Below are positions 23,855 to 34,173 of a DNA stretch of 64,000 nt, piece after piece. This DNA is from Silene latifolia (Eukaryota > Streptophyta > Magnoliopsida > Caryophyllales > Caryophyllaceae). The DNA lies in assembly GCF_048544455.1 (NCBI RefSeq), contig NC_133537.1, forward strand, positions 308,859,738 through 308,923,737, written 5' to 3'. The notes beneath the pieces were generated by a model. The model saw only the letters and a list, made by a program, of their open reading frames with translations. It did not search any database and was not told the origin of the DNA. Every line of letters begins with the position of its first letter. The first letter of the stretch is position 1. The position numbers were made by a program, and so were the translations under genes.

Positions 23855-25068
23855 TTACGTCCCCGTAACCATACATACCTGATCAAAAAGGAAAGGGTAG
23901 CACTCTCTCATGATATCCTCTGCCTCCCATGTAGCTTCCTCAGCCTCGTGGTTAGACCAAAGGATCTTAAGCAAAATTGTCTCACCACTCCTAGTCTTCC
24001 TAACCTTCCGGTCAAGAATCTGCTTAGGTACCTCAAGATATGATAAGGACTCATCTAGCTCTAAGCTCTCTTCCTCTAACACATGTGACGGGTCACTTAC
24101 ATACTTCCGCAGCTGCGATACATGAAACACATTATGCACTCTCTCTAACGCAGCAGGTAAAGCCAGACGATAAACAACCTCCCCAACTCGCTCTAAGATC
24201 TCATAAGGACCGATGAACTTCTGACTCAGCTTGCCTTTCTTCCCAAATCTCATAACCCCACGCATAGGAGACACTTTCAGAAGAACCTTATCCCCAACCT
24301 GAAACTCTATATCCCGGCGATGTAGATCTGCATAACTCTTTTGCCTATCCTGAGTTGCTCTCATCCGTTCCCCGATCATCTTAACTGTTCAACCATCTCA
24401 TGTACCATCTCTGGTCCTAGAACCACTGCCTCAGCACTGTCATCCCAACAAATCGGACTCCTGCATCTCCTCCCATATAAAGCCTCAAACGGTGCCATAC
24501 CAATACTAGTGTGATAGCTGTTGTTGTAAGAAAACTCTATCAAATCCAACCTCTGCTCCCAGCTACCACCAAAGTCCATCACACAAGCTCGTAACATATC
24601 CTCAAGAGTTTTGATTGTTCTCTCGTCCCGACCGTCTGTCGTCGCAGGATGAAAAGTCGTACTCATCTTCAAAGTTGTTCCCAAAGATTCCTGCAACTCT
24701 TTCCAAAACCTTGAGATAAATCTCGCATCTCTGTCAGACACTATGTCCTTAGGGACTCCATGTAACTTAAGCACATTCTTCCGATAAGCCATGTTCAATT
24801 GTGCTTTAGTCCATGTATCTTTCATTGGCACAAAGTGAGCTGACTTGGTCAGTCGATCCACTATTACCCATATCATGTTGTTACCATGTTGACTCTTTGG
24901 CAAACCCACGATGAAATCCATAGAAATGGATTCCCACTTCCACTCAGGTACCTCTAAAGACTGAATCTTACCTTGTGGTCGTCGCTGTTCCCCTTTAACT
25001 CTCTGGCATGTCAAACAACGGACCACAAACTCAGTTGTTTCTTTCTTCATCCCAGGCCACCAAAACGT
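23855..25068 (-). pseudogene. Integrase and chromodomain-like tail of the rearranged Tekay element
   Basis: The minus strand reads from the zinc-finger region ([17 protein letters not shown]) through the catalytic core (SMDFIVGLP with Asp; IVSDRDARF with Asp; ATTDGRDERT where relatives have Gln-Thr-Glu). It continues through EFSYNNSYHTSIG and PFEALYGRRCRSP to a frame break near 24378, where VEQLR meets a stop and the next frame starts MIGERM. The second frame (24379-23855) carries the GPY/F region and a chromodomain-like end (LKILWSNHEAEEATWEAE). Everything upstream of the zinc finger is deleted. Function in family: strand transfer of element DNA into chromatin, in the nucleus. Confidence 0.9.
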
Positions 25069-25070
25069 GT

Positions 25071-25255
25071 TCCCTTACTCGATCGAGTAGCTAAGGTACT
25101 CGATCGAGTGCCCCCTTACTCGATCGAGTACCCAAGTTACTCGATCGAGTACCCAACAGGTCAGAAACTATTTTTAATCCGCAACACACCCTTACTCGAC
25201 AGAGTAAGGCCTACTCGATAGAGTACCCCAAGACTCATAAATACGTAGTATTACA
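25071..25255 (-). repeat. Truncated first LTR of the rearranged Tekay element
   Basis: About 155 bases (25100-25255) are nearly identical to the start of the complete LTR, with one clear mismatch (CAGAAAC versus CATAAAC). One additional palindrome unit lies next to the integrase junction. It ends at the GCTAC duplication. Confidence 0.9.
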
Positions 25256-25256
25256 G

Positions 25257-25490
25257 CTACGGTTAAAAACCACATATGGCTACGGTTGTACAACCGTAGT
25301 AAATCAGGGGGTAGCCGTAGGTCGTTATTTAAGGCTACGGTTGAACAACCGTAGCCAAAAGTTTTTAAGGCTACGGTTGTTTTCTTCTACCTTAGCCGTA
25401 AGTATAGAAAAGGCTACGACTATATATGAATAACCATAGCCTTAAGTTATGAAAAGACTACGGTTGTGTAAAAGAACCGTAACCATTTCT
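25257..25490. repeat. Subterminal GGCTACGGTTG...CAACCGTAGCC repeats
   Basis: At least five direct or inverted copies of a CTACGGTTG core, several forming hairpins. This is the pattern of CACTA subterminal regions, where transposase binds in known members. Confidence 0.7.
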
Positions 25491-25499
25491 AAATAAAAA

Positions 25500-26900
25500 A
25501 ATTAAAAAAAAAAATAATAATTAGTAGCCTGATATCACAGATGTATATCCGCAACCAAAATTATATAAACAAAATTCTAGTGTCTTTTGAGAGCCTTACA
25601 ATTGACTTATATGATTCAATGACGAGCAAGTTAATACGCCAACCCAAAAATGTACGCATATTTCAAAGACTTTCAAGATTTCTATATCTAATTAAAGTAG
25701 TTTTTTTTTTGTATAATATAAATCTTCATGTCGTGGCAGCTCCACTGTTGCTTGTCTGAGAAAAAAGAAGATATCACTAGATTACTTATCCACAAGTTAG
25801 AGATATCAATTGCATTTCTGGGTGTAAATGGTTCTACTAATTGATAGAAATATGACGAGATGAATGAGTCGGTCATAAGTACACACCTGAACTGATGCAA
25901 ATTAAAACCTTCAGCTCCAGTCATTGAACCAGCGAAAAGATATCCACGAGTAACCTGCACCAATAACACCTTTTAAATGTACAACCATAATAAATTAATC
26001 ACGCAGTTTGTAAACATACAAAAAAGTCAGCAATGCTCGAGAGAACACATTAAAGTAGGTGTAGAACCCAAGATGAATAGGTGTCAAGTGTAGTCTAGGA
26101 TCAATCCAGCCTATCATATAAATACGACAACCTGAACATTGAAGTGGAGCTAAAATTTCAGCACAATAAACCATTAGCCACCACAAAATGACATTTTCAT
26201 TTTTTGATAATTATGCCTTTCAGAGAGTACAAGCAATTTTTGATTTTACCTATACAATGGTTAAGGTAAGAGATTCAGTAATAGTGAATGTATCATTAAT
26301 AAATCTTTGTAAAAGTTGTAAGAAACTTAATGTAGCCATGATATCTAACTTCAATAAAAGTCCCATAAGATACGAGTCACACATGATAGCAAAACAAACA
26401 CCTAGTGAGTAGAAGCTCATGTAAACTTAGAGTGGAGTTGAAATTAAAAGAAGTGGAGTTGAAATTAAAAGTGGAGTTCATATTAAAAGAAAGTGGAGTT
26501 CAAATATACAAAAGAAAAAAAATCCGCACAAGCACCAGCAGGCCGACCCTAAATGAAATATATTAGAGTGGCATTAGGCCTATCCTAAAATCTCACTAAT
26601 AACGTAGTTTTAATAGGTCCGAAACTCAAAATCTAAGCTTGAAACCATAAAGGGTACAAACGAGAAGATAGCGAACACTACCCTGCAGCGATAAAAAAAA
26701 CTTCATAGTACAACCAGGATAAAATCATATGGCAGTTTGTAAGTCAATAAATTTGAAGTTTTAGAGAATATTACTAAACTTGTGTAAATTTAAAGTTTAA
26801 AATAAAAAGGGAATATTACTTACTACTGGATCAGGGGAATCATCTACCTTACACATCAGCCATACTCCCGTATTTAATTTGACAACCATTTTTCCAGCAC
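25500..26900 (-). other. Unidentified region with exon-like minus-strand segments
   Basis: Three stretches read on the minus strand look like spliced exons. (a) 26905-26824 encodes [16 protein letters not shown] and ends at a GTAAGT donor. (b) About 26170-26000 contains RIYMIGWIDPRLHL. (c) 25954-25887 is bounded by CAG at its 5' side and GTGTGT at its 3' side and encodes RGYLFAGSMTGAEGFNL. I do not recognise the protein. The segments may be a host gene fragment captured by the transposon. No function is proposed. Confidence 0.35.
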
Positions 26901-26904
26901 GGTT

Positions 26905-28263
26905 TATATAAGCTTCACCTTGTGTTATTCTGAATGTAATTCTGTTTACCATGATAATGAGGATGATCCTGACCAAGACTCAATTGAATGTAATTCTGTT
27001 TACGATGATAATGAGGATGATCCTAACCAAGACTCAATTGAATTACCTCCCTATATAATTAAAGAAATATTAGAAGAGGGGGAAGGGGCAGCAGTAATAG
27101 AAAATTCCGAATCTATCAATGTAGGAACGGAATTAGAACCCCAAGAACTTAGGATAAGGACAGCCCTAGACCCAACTGAAAGGGCCAATTTTATCGACAT
27201 CCTACATGAGTTCAAAGACATCTTCGCTTGGTCTTACAAGGACATGCTAGTGATCGACATGGATATTGCAAAACATCGCATTCCAATCAAGCCAGGTTTC
27301 AAGCCTGTAAAGCAGAAACTTCGTCGGATGAGGACATCGTGGGCTCTTAAGATTAAATAAGAAGTCGATAAGCAATTCAAAGTCGGATTCATCAAAATTT
27401 CCAAGTATTCAGACTAGGTGGCTAATATAGTCCCCGTACCCAAAAAGGATCGGCAAATCCGGGTTTGTGTTGATTTCAGAGACTTGAACAACGCGAGTCC
27501 TAAAGACGACTTCCCTCTACCACTCATCGATATATTGGTAGATAATACAGCATATCACGTGTTGTTATCCTTCATGGACGGGTATTTAGGGTATAACCAG
27601 ATCATAATGGTCGTGGAAAATATGCACAAGATAGCCTTCGTCACTCAGTGGGGCACATACTATTATACTATTATGCCATTTGAGCTAATCAATTTTGGGG
27701 CTACGTATCAACAGATTGTGACTACTTTGGTACATGACATGATGCATAAAGAAGTGGAGGTGTACGTGGATGATATGATTGTCAAATCTAAGGATAGAAA
27801 AGAGCACATCGATAACTTTCGCAAATTCTTCCTCAGATTGCGCAAGTACATTATGAGGCTCAATCCTCAAAAATGTGCATTCGAAGTGACATCAGGCAAG
27901 CTTCTGGGATACGTTGTCAGCCAGAGGGGGATAAATATTGATCCATCAAAGATCAAGGCTTTAATCGAGATGCCACAACCCCAGACAGAAAAAGAGGTTA
28001 GAGGATTCCTGGGCAAGGTGCAATACATAAGTCGATTCATATCGAAACTCACTATGATCTGCGAATCTATCTTCAAAAAGCTCAAGAAAAAGGACCATAC
28101 CATATGGGACGAAGACAGTCAAAAGGCATTTGACAGGATAAAAGAGATATTAGCCAAACCACCCTTGCTAATGCCTCCCCAACGAGATCAACCTCTTGGT
28201 CTATATCTCACAGTCACCGAAATAGCCATGGGGGCTACGCTCGCACAGACCGTTGGAAAGTAA
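26905..28263 (+). pseudogene. Tat-lineage reverse transcriptase
   Basis: Coding sense of the Tat polyprotein resumes with a 54-base tandem duplication (ECNSVY..NEDDP.QDSI twice, about 26932-27040). The pre-RT segment HEFKDIFAWSYKDM (about 27205) follows, then a TAA (27358-27360) and a TAG (27415-27417). The RT palm reads IRVCVDFRDLNNASPKDDFP (about 27457) with the catalytic YVDD at 27763-27774. The thumb region and NPQKCAFEV follow. The next stop is TAA 28261-28263. In relatives this enzyme makes element cDNA; the three stops rule that out here. Confidence 0.9.
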
Positions 28264-29040
28264 GAAAGAGATATCTACTACCTTAGTAAGAATTTCTTAG
28301 AGTACGAGAGTAAGTATACACATTTCGAGAAGACATGTCTCGCTCTTGTGTGGGAAACGAAGAAGCTACGCCATTACATGCTTAGCTACTCTGTCAAGGT
28401 GTATTCTAAAATGGATCCCGTCAAATACCTCTTCGAGGAACCTGTTCTTAACGGACGCTTAGCAAGATGGACCTTAATGCTCTCAGAGTTCGATCTCAAA
28501 TACGTACCTTTGAAAGTCATAAAGGGACACGATGTGGCTGAATTCTTCGCAGATAATCCAATCAACGCTACGCAAGCAATAGACGCATGGTCATTCCCAG
28601 ATGAGGACATTTTACAAACCAGTATGGATTTTTGGGATCTTTACTTTGATGGGGCATCCAACTTGAGAGGATTTGGAATATGAGTGTTGCTCATTTCTCC
28701 TGAAGGCGAGCATACACCGCTTTCTGTCAAACTAGACTTCGAAGTGACAAACAATGCAGTAGAGTATGATGCCTGTCTCATTGGTCTACAAGCAACAGTG
28801 AGTTTGGGAATCAAAAATCTTCGAGTTCACGGGGACTCATCTTTAATCATCAACCAAATCAATGGATCCTAGAAAATCAGAAGTGAATGCCTAGCACCCT
28901 ATCAGGTTATAATAGATCAGGTTGCCCAATTCTTTGATCATGTTACCTATCCACACCTACCTCGAAAAGAAAATCAGTTTGCGGACGCTCTTGCAAAACT
29001 CGCATCCTTGATCAATATGCCAGACGACGTGGTTGAAATG
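28264..29040 (+). pseudogene. Tat RNase H and second (archaeal-type) RNase H
   Basis: The first RNase H reads IYYLSKNFLEYESKYTHFEK and RLARWTLMLSEFDLKY, ending in HDVAEFFADNP (about 28550). After a linker, a second RNase H begins with DLYFDGASNLRGFGI (about 28637). It continues past a TGA (28681-28683) with NNAVEYDACLIGLQA and LRVHGDSSLI (about 28750-28855), a TAG (28870-28872), and ends with FADALAKLAS (about 28980). Two RNase H domains in tandem before integrase are diagnostic for the Tat lineage. Confidence 0.88.
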
Positions 29041-29159
29041 CCTTTATGCATCGAACGACGGTCAGAGCCAGCCTATGTGCACTTCCTTACGGATGAAGAG
29101 GAAAACCCTGAGGAACCCTGGTTCCAAGCCATTCTCAATTGAAAGCTAAATGGTACATA

Positions 29160-30310
29160 ACCACCAGATATGGATAAGAGGGGACAACGCGCAATACGCC
29201 TACTTGCCTCTCAGTACCTCCTCATGCAGGGAGAGTTGTACAAAAGAACACCTCTGGGTGTCGTCTTGCGTTACCTTGATCATTCACATGCAAAGAAAGT
29301 AATGGAAGAAGTTCATGATGGAGAATGCGGTTCTCACATGAGTGGACCCATGATGGCAAAGAAGATTACATCAAATATGTTAGGCATTGTCATAACTACC
29401 AGTTCTTCGGAAATTTACAACATGTTCCTCCCTCAATGCTATATCCCCTGACATCTCCTTGGCCATTTTCTGCTTGGGGGATAGACATCATTATGAAGAT
29501 CACTCCAGCTGGGACAGGTTCATCTTAGTGGCTATCGACTATTTTACTAAATGGGTCAAAGAATCATCTTACACCAGCCTTACAGCCAAACACGTGGCCA
29601 AGTTCATACAAACCAATCTTATCTATCGATACGGTTGCCTACATGAAATCATCAGTGACAACGGGTCACATTTTCAAGCCGGAGTTGTACAATTGCTAGC
29701 CAAATATAAGATCAAGTATCACCATTCCTCGCCATATAGACCTCAAACTAATGGCACGGTGGAGGCAGGTAACAAGAATGTCGTCACAATCCTCAATAAA
29801 ATGATCGAAAATTATCGCGATTGGCCTAACAAAATACCCTTTACATTATGGAGATATCACAAGTCAGTTAGGACGCCCACTGAGGCTACTCCTTTATATT
29901 TGACTTACGGCATGGAAGTTGTACAACCAGTAGAGCTAGAGTTCCCATCTCTGCGCATTCTACTCGAAAGTCAAATTCCAGAAGCTGATTGGAAAAAGAA
30001 TAGGTATGACGAACTCGTGCTCTTGGACGAACGGATGCTACGCGCATTATATAATGTGCAGACATATCGGGCACGTATCAAACGAGCCCTTAGCAAACGG
30101 GTCAAACCCAGAAATATCAAGGAAGGGGATTTAGTACTCAACTCAGTCATACCTCTCTTACCTGTCGATCCACAAGAAAAATTTAAGCCTAATTGGGCAG
30201 GACCATTCTTGGTCAAGTCCATACTTTCAGGGGGTGCAGTTAAGATCACAGACCTAGACGGCAATGAGTTTTCTAATTCGACTAACCTAGACCAATTGAA
30301 ACGGTACTAA
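29160..30310 (+). pseudogene. Tat integrase
   Basis: The frame restarts near 29170. The zinc-binding region reads HDGECGSHMSGPMM and, after frame changes near 29370-29440, VRHCHNYQ, where relatives have two Cys. The catalytic core has WGIDIIMKI (first Asp, about 29475), ISDNGSHF (second Asp, about 29650) and NGTVEAGNKN (Glu, about 29755). The C-terminal part has EGDLVLNSV and FKPNWAGPFLVKS before the stop at 30308-30310. At least two frameshifts separate the zinc finger from the core. Confidence 0.88.
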
Positions 30311-30798
30311 CCTTAGTAATAGGATAAAACGCGCCTCGCTTGAACCATGTGCCGCTCTTGCGACACAAAATAAAACCGGCCCCTAGCCCGCTAAAAAGTT
30401 TATGACATTTCGCTCTTGCGCTTTGACATGTTTGACATCCTCACATCATCAAATTGAATTGCATTTCCTTAGGAGTAAGTAAAGCACACGCTTATTTTCT
30501 ATGTTCATTACAAGCTCTTGCTTCGAACAGGGTTTGATTTCATTTTTTCTAATGAATACGTAGGCAATTCTGTACAGGATACAACCTGTCATTTCAAAAT
30601 GAAAATAAGGACATTTGAATGTTGCATTTGAAATTCGACAAGAATAAATAAAGGAAATTTATGAAAGTTTCTTAACAAATAAATTTTTTATTTATTGTTC
30701 CATTAATAATAGTAATACGTCGAATACATATAAATTTAAATGCTGAAATTTAAAATGTTAGGCTATGAATCTAAAAACCCGGACATTTATTACAACTC
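30311..30798 (+). other. Tat 3' non-coding segment before the inverted-repeat insertion
   Basis: No reading frame. It holds repeated CGCTCTTGCG strings (about 30350 and 30411), then AT-rich sequence up to the AAATAATA target duplication. Confidence 0.5.
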
Positions 30799-30806
30799 AA
30801 ATAATA

Positions 30807-31791
30807 AGTTTTTTGATAACTGCTACCACGAGTAAACCACTTTTTGAAAACTACTACAAAGGTAAAAAAAAAAGTTTTAAAAATGCTACCATAATTTTTG
30901 GTTCGTTAAAAACTCAGTACCAAGTCATAGCAAAACCTATTTTTTGACATAAAAAGACAAAAAATACCCCTCCTTTTACCTTTCCCCTTTCTTACCCATA
31001 AAATACAAAGTTTCTTCATAACCCATCATAACCCACTATCATGGTTTAAATTAGGGACTATCACTTCTACTATTTCGTTTCCTCAAATTAACCTAATAAT
31101 TTCCAAGAATTTAAGCTAATAACATTAACCTTCCTCATTTTACATTATTAACCTGGACAAGCCCTTTGTCGGCATTTTCTGCTCTTCATTCGCATATTTG
31201 TATTCCTTCTTTATTCTTTACCTTTAGTTTAGTAGTACAATTTTTTGATTGTTCATTGATTTTTTTAGTTAGTTTTTTATTAGATTGCCTAATTACAAGA
31301 TTCAAATACCATAAACCAAGATTTCGTAAAACCCTAATTTGAAAATAAAGGTGAGATTTAACAGGAATAATTAATTAATAGGGTAGAAGGAAAGAGAATG
31401 AATGAATTGAAAGGAACTGTTACCTGATAATAGATTCAAAGAGAAAGATTTTATGAATAGCACTAATTTATGAAATAAGAATTAGGGAAGAACAAATGAG
31501 AAATTGAAGAGGAATTAATGGAATTGAAGAGATTAAAGTGTAAGGAAGTGAGGGAGTGAATAACTGAGTATGTTATACAGAGGGGGGGAAGGGTAAAATA
31601 GGAATGGGAAATATAACTTAAACTAAACATTTGAAATGAATGGCTGAGATTGATTCAAGTAGGCTCGTTTAATTAATTGGTACTGAATTTTTAACGAAGC
31701 AAGAATTGTGGTAGATTTTTTAAACTTTTTTTACCTTAGTAGCAGTTCTTAAAAAGTGGTTTACTTGTGATTGCAGTTATCAACAAACCCT
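30807..31791. mobile_element. 985-bp non-autonomous DNA transposon with ~120-bp inverted repeats and AAATAATA TSD
   Basis: The ends are inverted copies (left AGTTTTTTGATAACTGCTAC; right, inverted, AGGGTTTGTTGATAACTGC). The inverted match continues through AGTAAACCACTTTTT, CTACTA.AGGTAAAAA and GTTCGTTAAAAA.TCAGTACC. An 8-bp direct repeat AAATAATA lies at 30799-30806 and 31792-31799. An 8-bp duplication fits hAT; long inverted repeats also fit Mutator-like elements. There is no transposase inside. Confidence 0.82.
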
Positions 31792-31849
31792 AAATAATAC
31801 AATCATAAAAAGACTAAGGCTACTCTTTCATTTTCCCTTTGCCTTTGTC

Positions 31850-33295
31850 ACCCTTGTCATATATCTTGTCTCGAGCACGAGCGGGGCGCTCTTGCATTAT
31901 TTCCGATCTAATCACCAACGGCCGTTCTCGTGGTCAAGCATTCCCATTTCGATCCACCACCATCTTCTCGATAGGAGTACTATTTGGTTTCTTCGACGGA
32001 CGGACAACACGATATCCGGCTTCTTCTCCCTCCTCAGTCAAGTACCTTTGGTTCTCCTTCGCCACATCGTGGATTTTGTAGTCTACGGGATCGTGCTTCC
32101 TTAGCTTCTCACGCTCCTGGGGGTACTAGCTTTCCTCCAATGCAGATATGAGTTAGATACCCATAATGAGCCAACCGGGACAGGAAAGAACCACATATTC
32201 CTTTGGACCCAGCGAATAGCCCACTCTCGACAAGACTCCATAGTATGCGCCAAGGCAGTTTCAGGGACAGTGTCTAGCTTCGGGATTTTCTGTCTTAATC
32301 CCACTTGCCTCATTAATCTCTCCGGAAAAGTATGGACCATGAATTCCAAGCCAGGAATGCGAATGGACCGTGTCAGATCCAAAGATGATAACAAGTCACT
32401 GATCTGATATGCCACAATGGCACTATCCACCTGATCAAGGGCCCACCTTCACTCTTCAGTTTATTTTCCCAATACTCGCATACTCGAGTGAAGTCCACCG
32501 TGAATAGCCTCGTCCTCATCGCAATTGATCGAGAATGATATCATGTCACATCAATTAGGGGCTCGATCAACCGCAGTCTCTCCATCAACCAGATCTGCGG
32601 CGGGAGTCAGTTCCAGAAACCGGCAAAAAAAACGGTCGAATAAGAAAGAAAGACCAGTTCTTACCTGTAAAATGATAGGACTCCCAGGATAGGGATGCTC
32701 GCGGTTCGCCTTCCTATTGTCCAATCCAAGAATAGTCTCTCCTAGAATCAAGCATGTTGGGCTCCTGCGCAATTCCATTTGCACCACTATGCCTAGAAAT
32801 CGAGGGTCGCCCCTCATCTCTTTGTCCACATGCCCTTGAAGGACATAGCAATGAAGAAGGCAAAATCCATAAGCTCGACGCCTCGCCACATAAGAAATAG
32901 TAGGATCCTCCCTTTATAAATCGATCAAAAAATTCAAACATGTAGACACTTTTTGAGATCACAAGACGGTCTACCTCAACCCTGGTCAATCCAAGCAAAT
33001 CCCTAAATTTGTTTTTATATCCTTGATAGCTAGGAGGTATAGCCGGAACACTTTCTACGTCTCATCCTCCAACCGCAGCAATTTCTTCAGGAAAGGGACA
33101 AATTTCGTCTTCCGGAAAGACAAATACATGAACATTAGGGTCCCAATATTCAAGACAAGCATCCAAAAAGGGCTTAATTACCTTCACTAGTTTCAAGCTT
33201 ATTATTGATCCTAAATTGAAAGCACCCATGTCGTGTTTCTCCACATTTGTAAATTCATTCGTCCACTCCTTAATGCGACTTTCAAAGGCATCCAT
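31850..33295 (-). pseudogene. Antisense gene 1 of the Tat element, plant-mobile-domain-like (PMD/DUF7745-like), two exons
   Basis: The minus-strand ATG is at 33295. Exon 1 encodes MDAFESRIKEWTN, then LEYWDPNVHVFVFPEDEICP and IAAVGG. A TGA replaces the Trp expected after GG. The same frame continues with YQGYKNKFRDLLGL, shifts near 32886, and then reads YGFCLLHCYVLQGHVD, GDPRFLGIVVQMEL and CLILGETILGLDN. The donor CAG/GTAAGA is at about 32665 and the acceptor GCCGCAG at about 32603. Exon 2 opens with IWLMERLRLI. The pattern resembles retroelement-associated proteins of the plant mobile domain or DUF7745 type, named from memory of the families. Function unknown. Several frame changes follow, so the copy is broken. 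Confidence 0.6.
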
Positions 33296-33390
33296 ATTTT
33301 GTTGGAAAATTTTGAGAAAATATATAAGAGGTTTTATGTAATAGACGAGGTCGAAGAAGAAAGAATTATGAGAATAAAAGCTCAACCGAT

Positions 33391-33406
33391 GTCTCTATTT
33401 ATACTA
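33391..33406 (-). promoter_or_regulatory. Core promoter (TATA) of antisense gene 1, identical to the Tat LTR core
   Basis: The minus strand reads TAGTATAAATAGAGAC about 100 bases upstream of the ATG at 33295. The same 16 bases occur in the Tat LTR at 38634-38649. Confidence 0.75.
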
Positions 33407-33452
33407 TTCGTTGTTTCCCAATTTCAGCTGAAGACAGACAAGCTGGAGAAAA

Positions 33453-33510
33453 GACGCAACAGTTGTTGCGCCTCTTCGAAGGATCGCAGCTCCTGCTGCG
33501 CCTCTTACTC
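33453..33510. repeat. GCAGCA/TGCGCCTCTTC cassette, copy 1
   Basis: GACGCAACAGTTGTTGCGCC followed by TCTTCGAAGGATCGCAGC and TGCTGCGCCTCTT. It is self-complementary (GCAACA/TGTTGC). It lies just upstream of the antisense gene 1 promoter and has relatives at 37301, 38509, 39088 and 39680. Confidence 0.8.
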
Positions 33511-33559
33511 ATGTCCTTTTCCTTGTTTGACGGTCGTAGATTTTTCCTAAATCTGTTTT

Positions 33560-34173
33560 AGTTAAAATTTCCTATTCCTATAGGGATTTAATTCGGTAAT
33601 TCCGAATAATTACCAAATTTATGTTTCCTAATCGCTACGGGTTCGCTTTTCGAGGCAAAATCAACATTTTTGCCAAATACGCATACTTACTCATTTTTAT
33701 TTTCTTTTTCTTTTCGGGGAATCATTTCACTCACTATTTTCAAAATGTTTCTAATACACTTAGACTTTTCTTTTAAATTCTTTTTTAAGGGGTAGCTCTC
33801 CCTACCGTCCGGTCGTGTCATTTTGTCGGTCGCATCATTTTATCCATTTTCGAGCACTTTTTTTTTCATTTTCATCAATTTCGTCCATTTTCGGGCACTT
33901 TTATTTCTTTTTAGTGCTAATTTAGGCCATTCAATTTTCTATGTTAATTTCTTGCTATGTGATTTTGTACGTGAATTTTGGCAGCATGACGACGCAAACC
34001 GTCACATGCCAAACCAGATTTTAAAGCTAACCTGTAGATACATCAAACACCCAGCAGCAAAGGCACACAAGCCATCATATATACAACCAAAAAGAAATGT
34101 ACATCAAAATATGGGCTCTTACCCAAAGTGGCATCAAAAGAAATATACAAATGCACAACAAACAACCGGTAAA
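33560..34173. other. Spacer between the two Tat antisense genes
   Basis: AT-rich, with a repeated CATTTT(C/A)GGGCACTTTT motif near 33845-33905. No gene recognised. Confidence 0.5.

Larger units (their letters stand above)
22145..25255 (-). mobile_element. Rearranged Tekay-type element with tandem LTR/primer-site structure
   Basis: It is flanked by a perfect GCTAC duplication (22140-22144 and 25256-25260). In element orientation, right to left: the first ~185 bases of an LTR (25255-25071); an abrupt junction into integrase (from about 25068); chromodomain tail; polypurine tract; a whole LTR (23622-22266); a primer-binding site; about 107 bases of leader; and a final GGTGTTACA end. Both extremities therefore look like LTR ends, while most of the first LTR, gag, protease, RT, RNase H and nearly all of a third LTR are missing. 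Confidence 0.82.
22117..26900. mobile_element. CACTA-like DNA transposon remnant inside the Tat element (right end uncertain)
   Basis: The left edge TACTAGTACAAAAATCACA differs by one base from a CACTA-type terminus (CACTAGTACAAAAA). Just inside are subterminal repeats GGCTACGGTTGTACAACCGTAG in both orientations (25257-25490), as expected for CACTA ends. The Tekay insertion (22145-25255) splits this terminus; without it GGCTAC joins GGTTAAAAACC. A matching right terminus was not found. The right limit is simply where Tat coding restarts. Region 25500-26900 holds exon-like minus-strand pieces and no transposase that I recognise. Confidence 0.5.
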
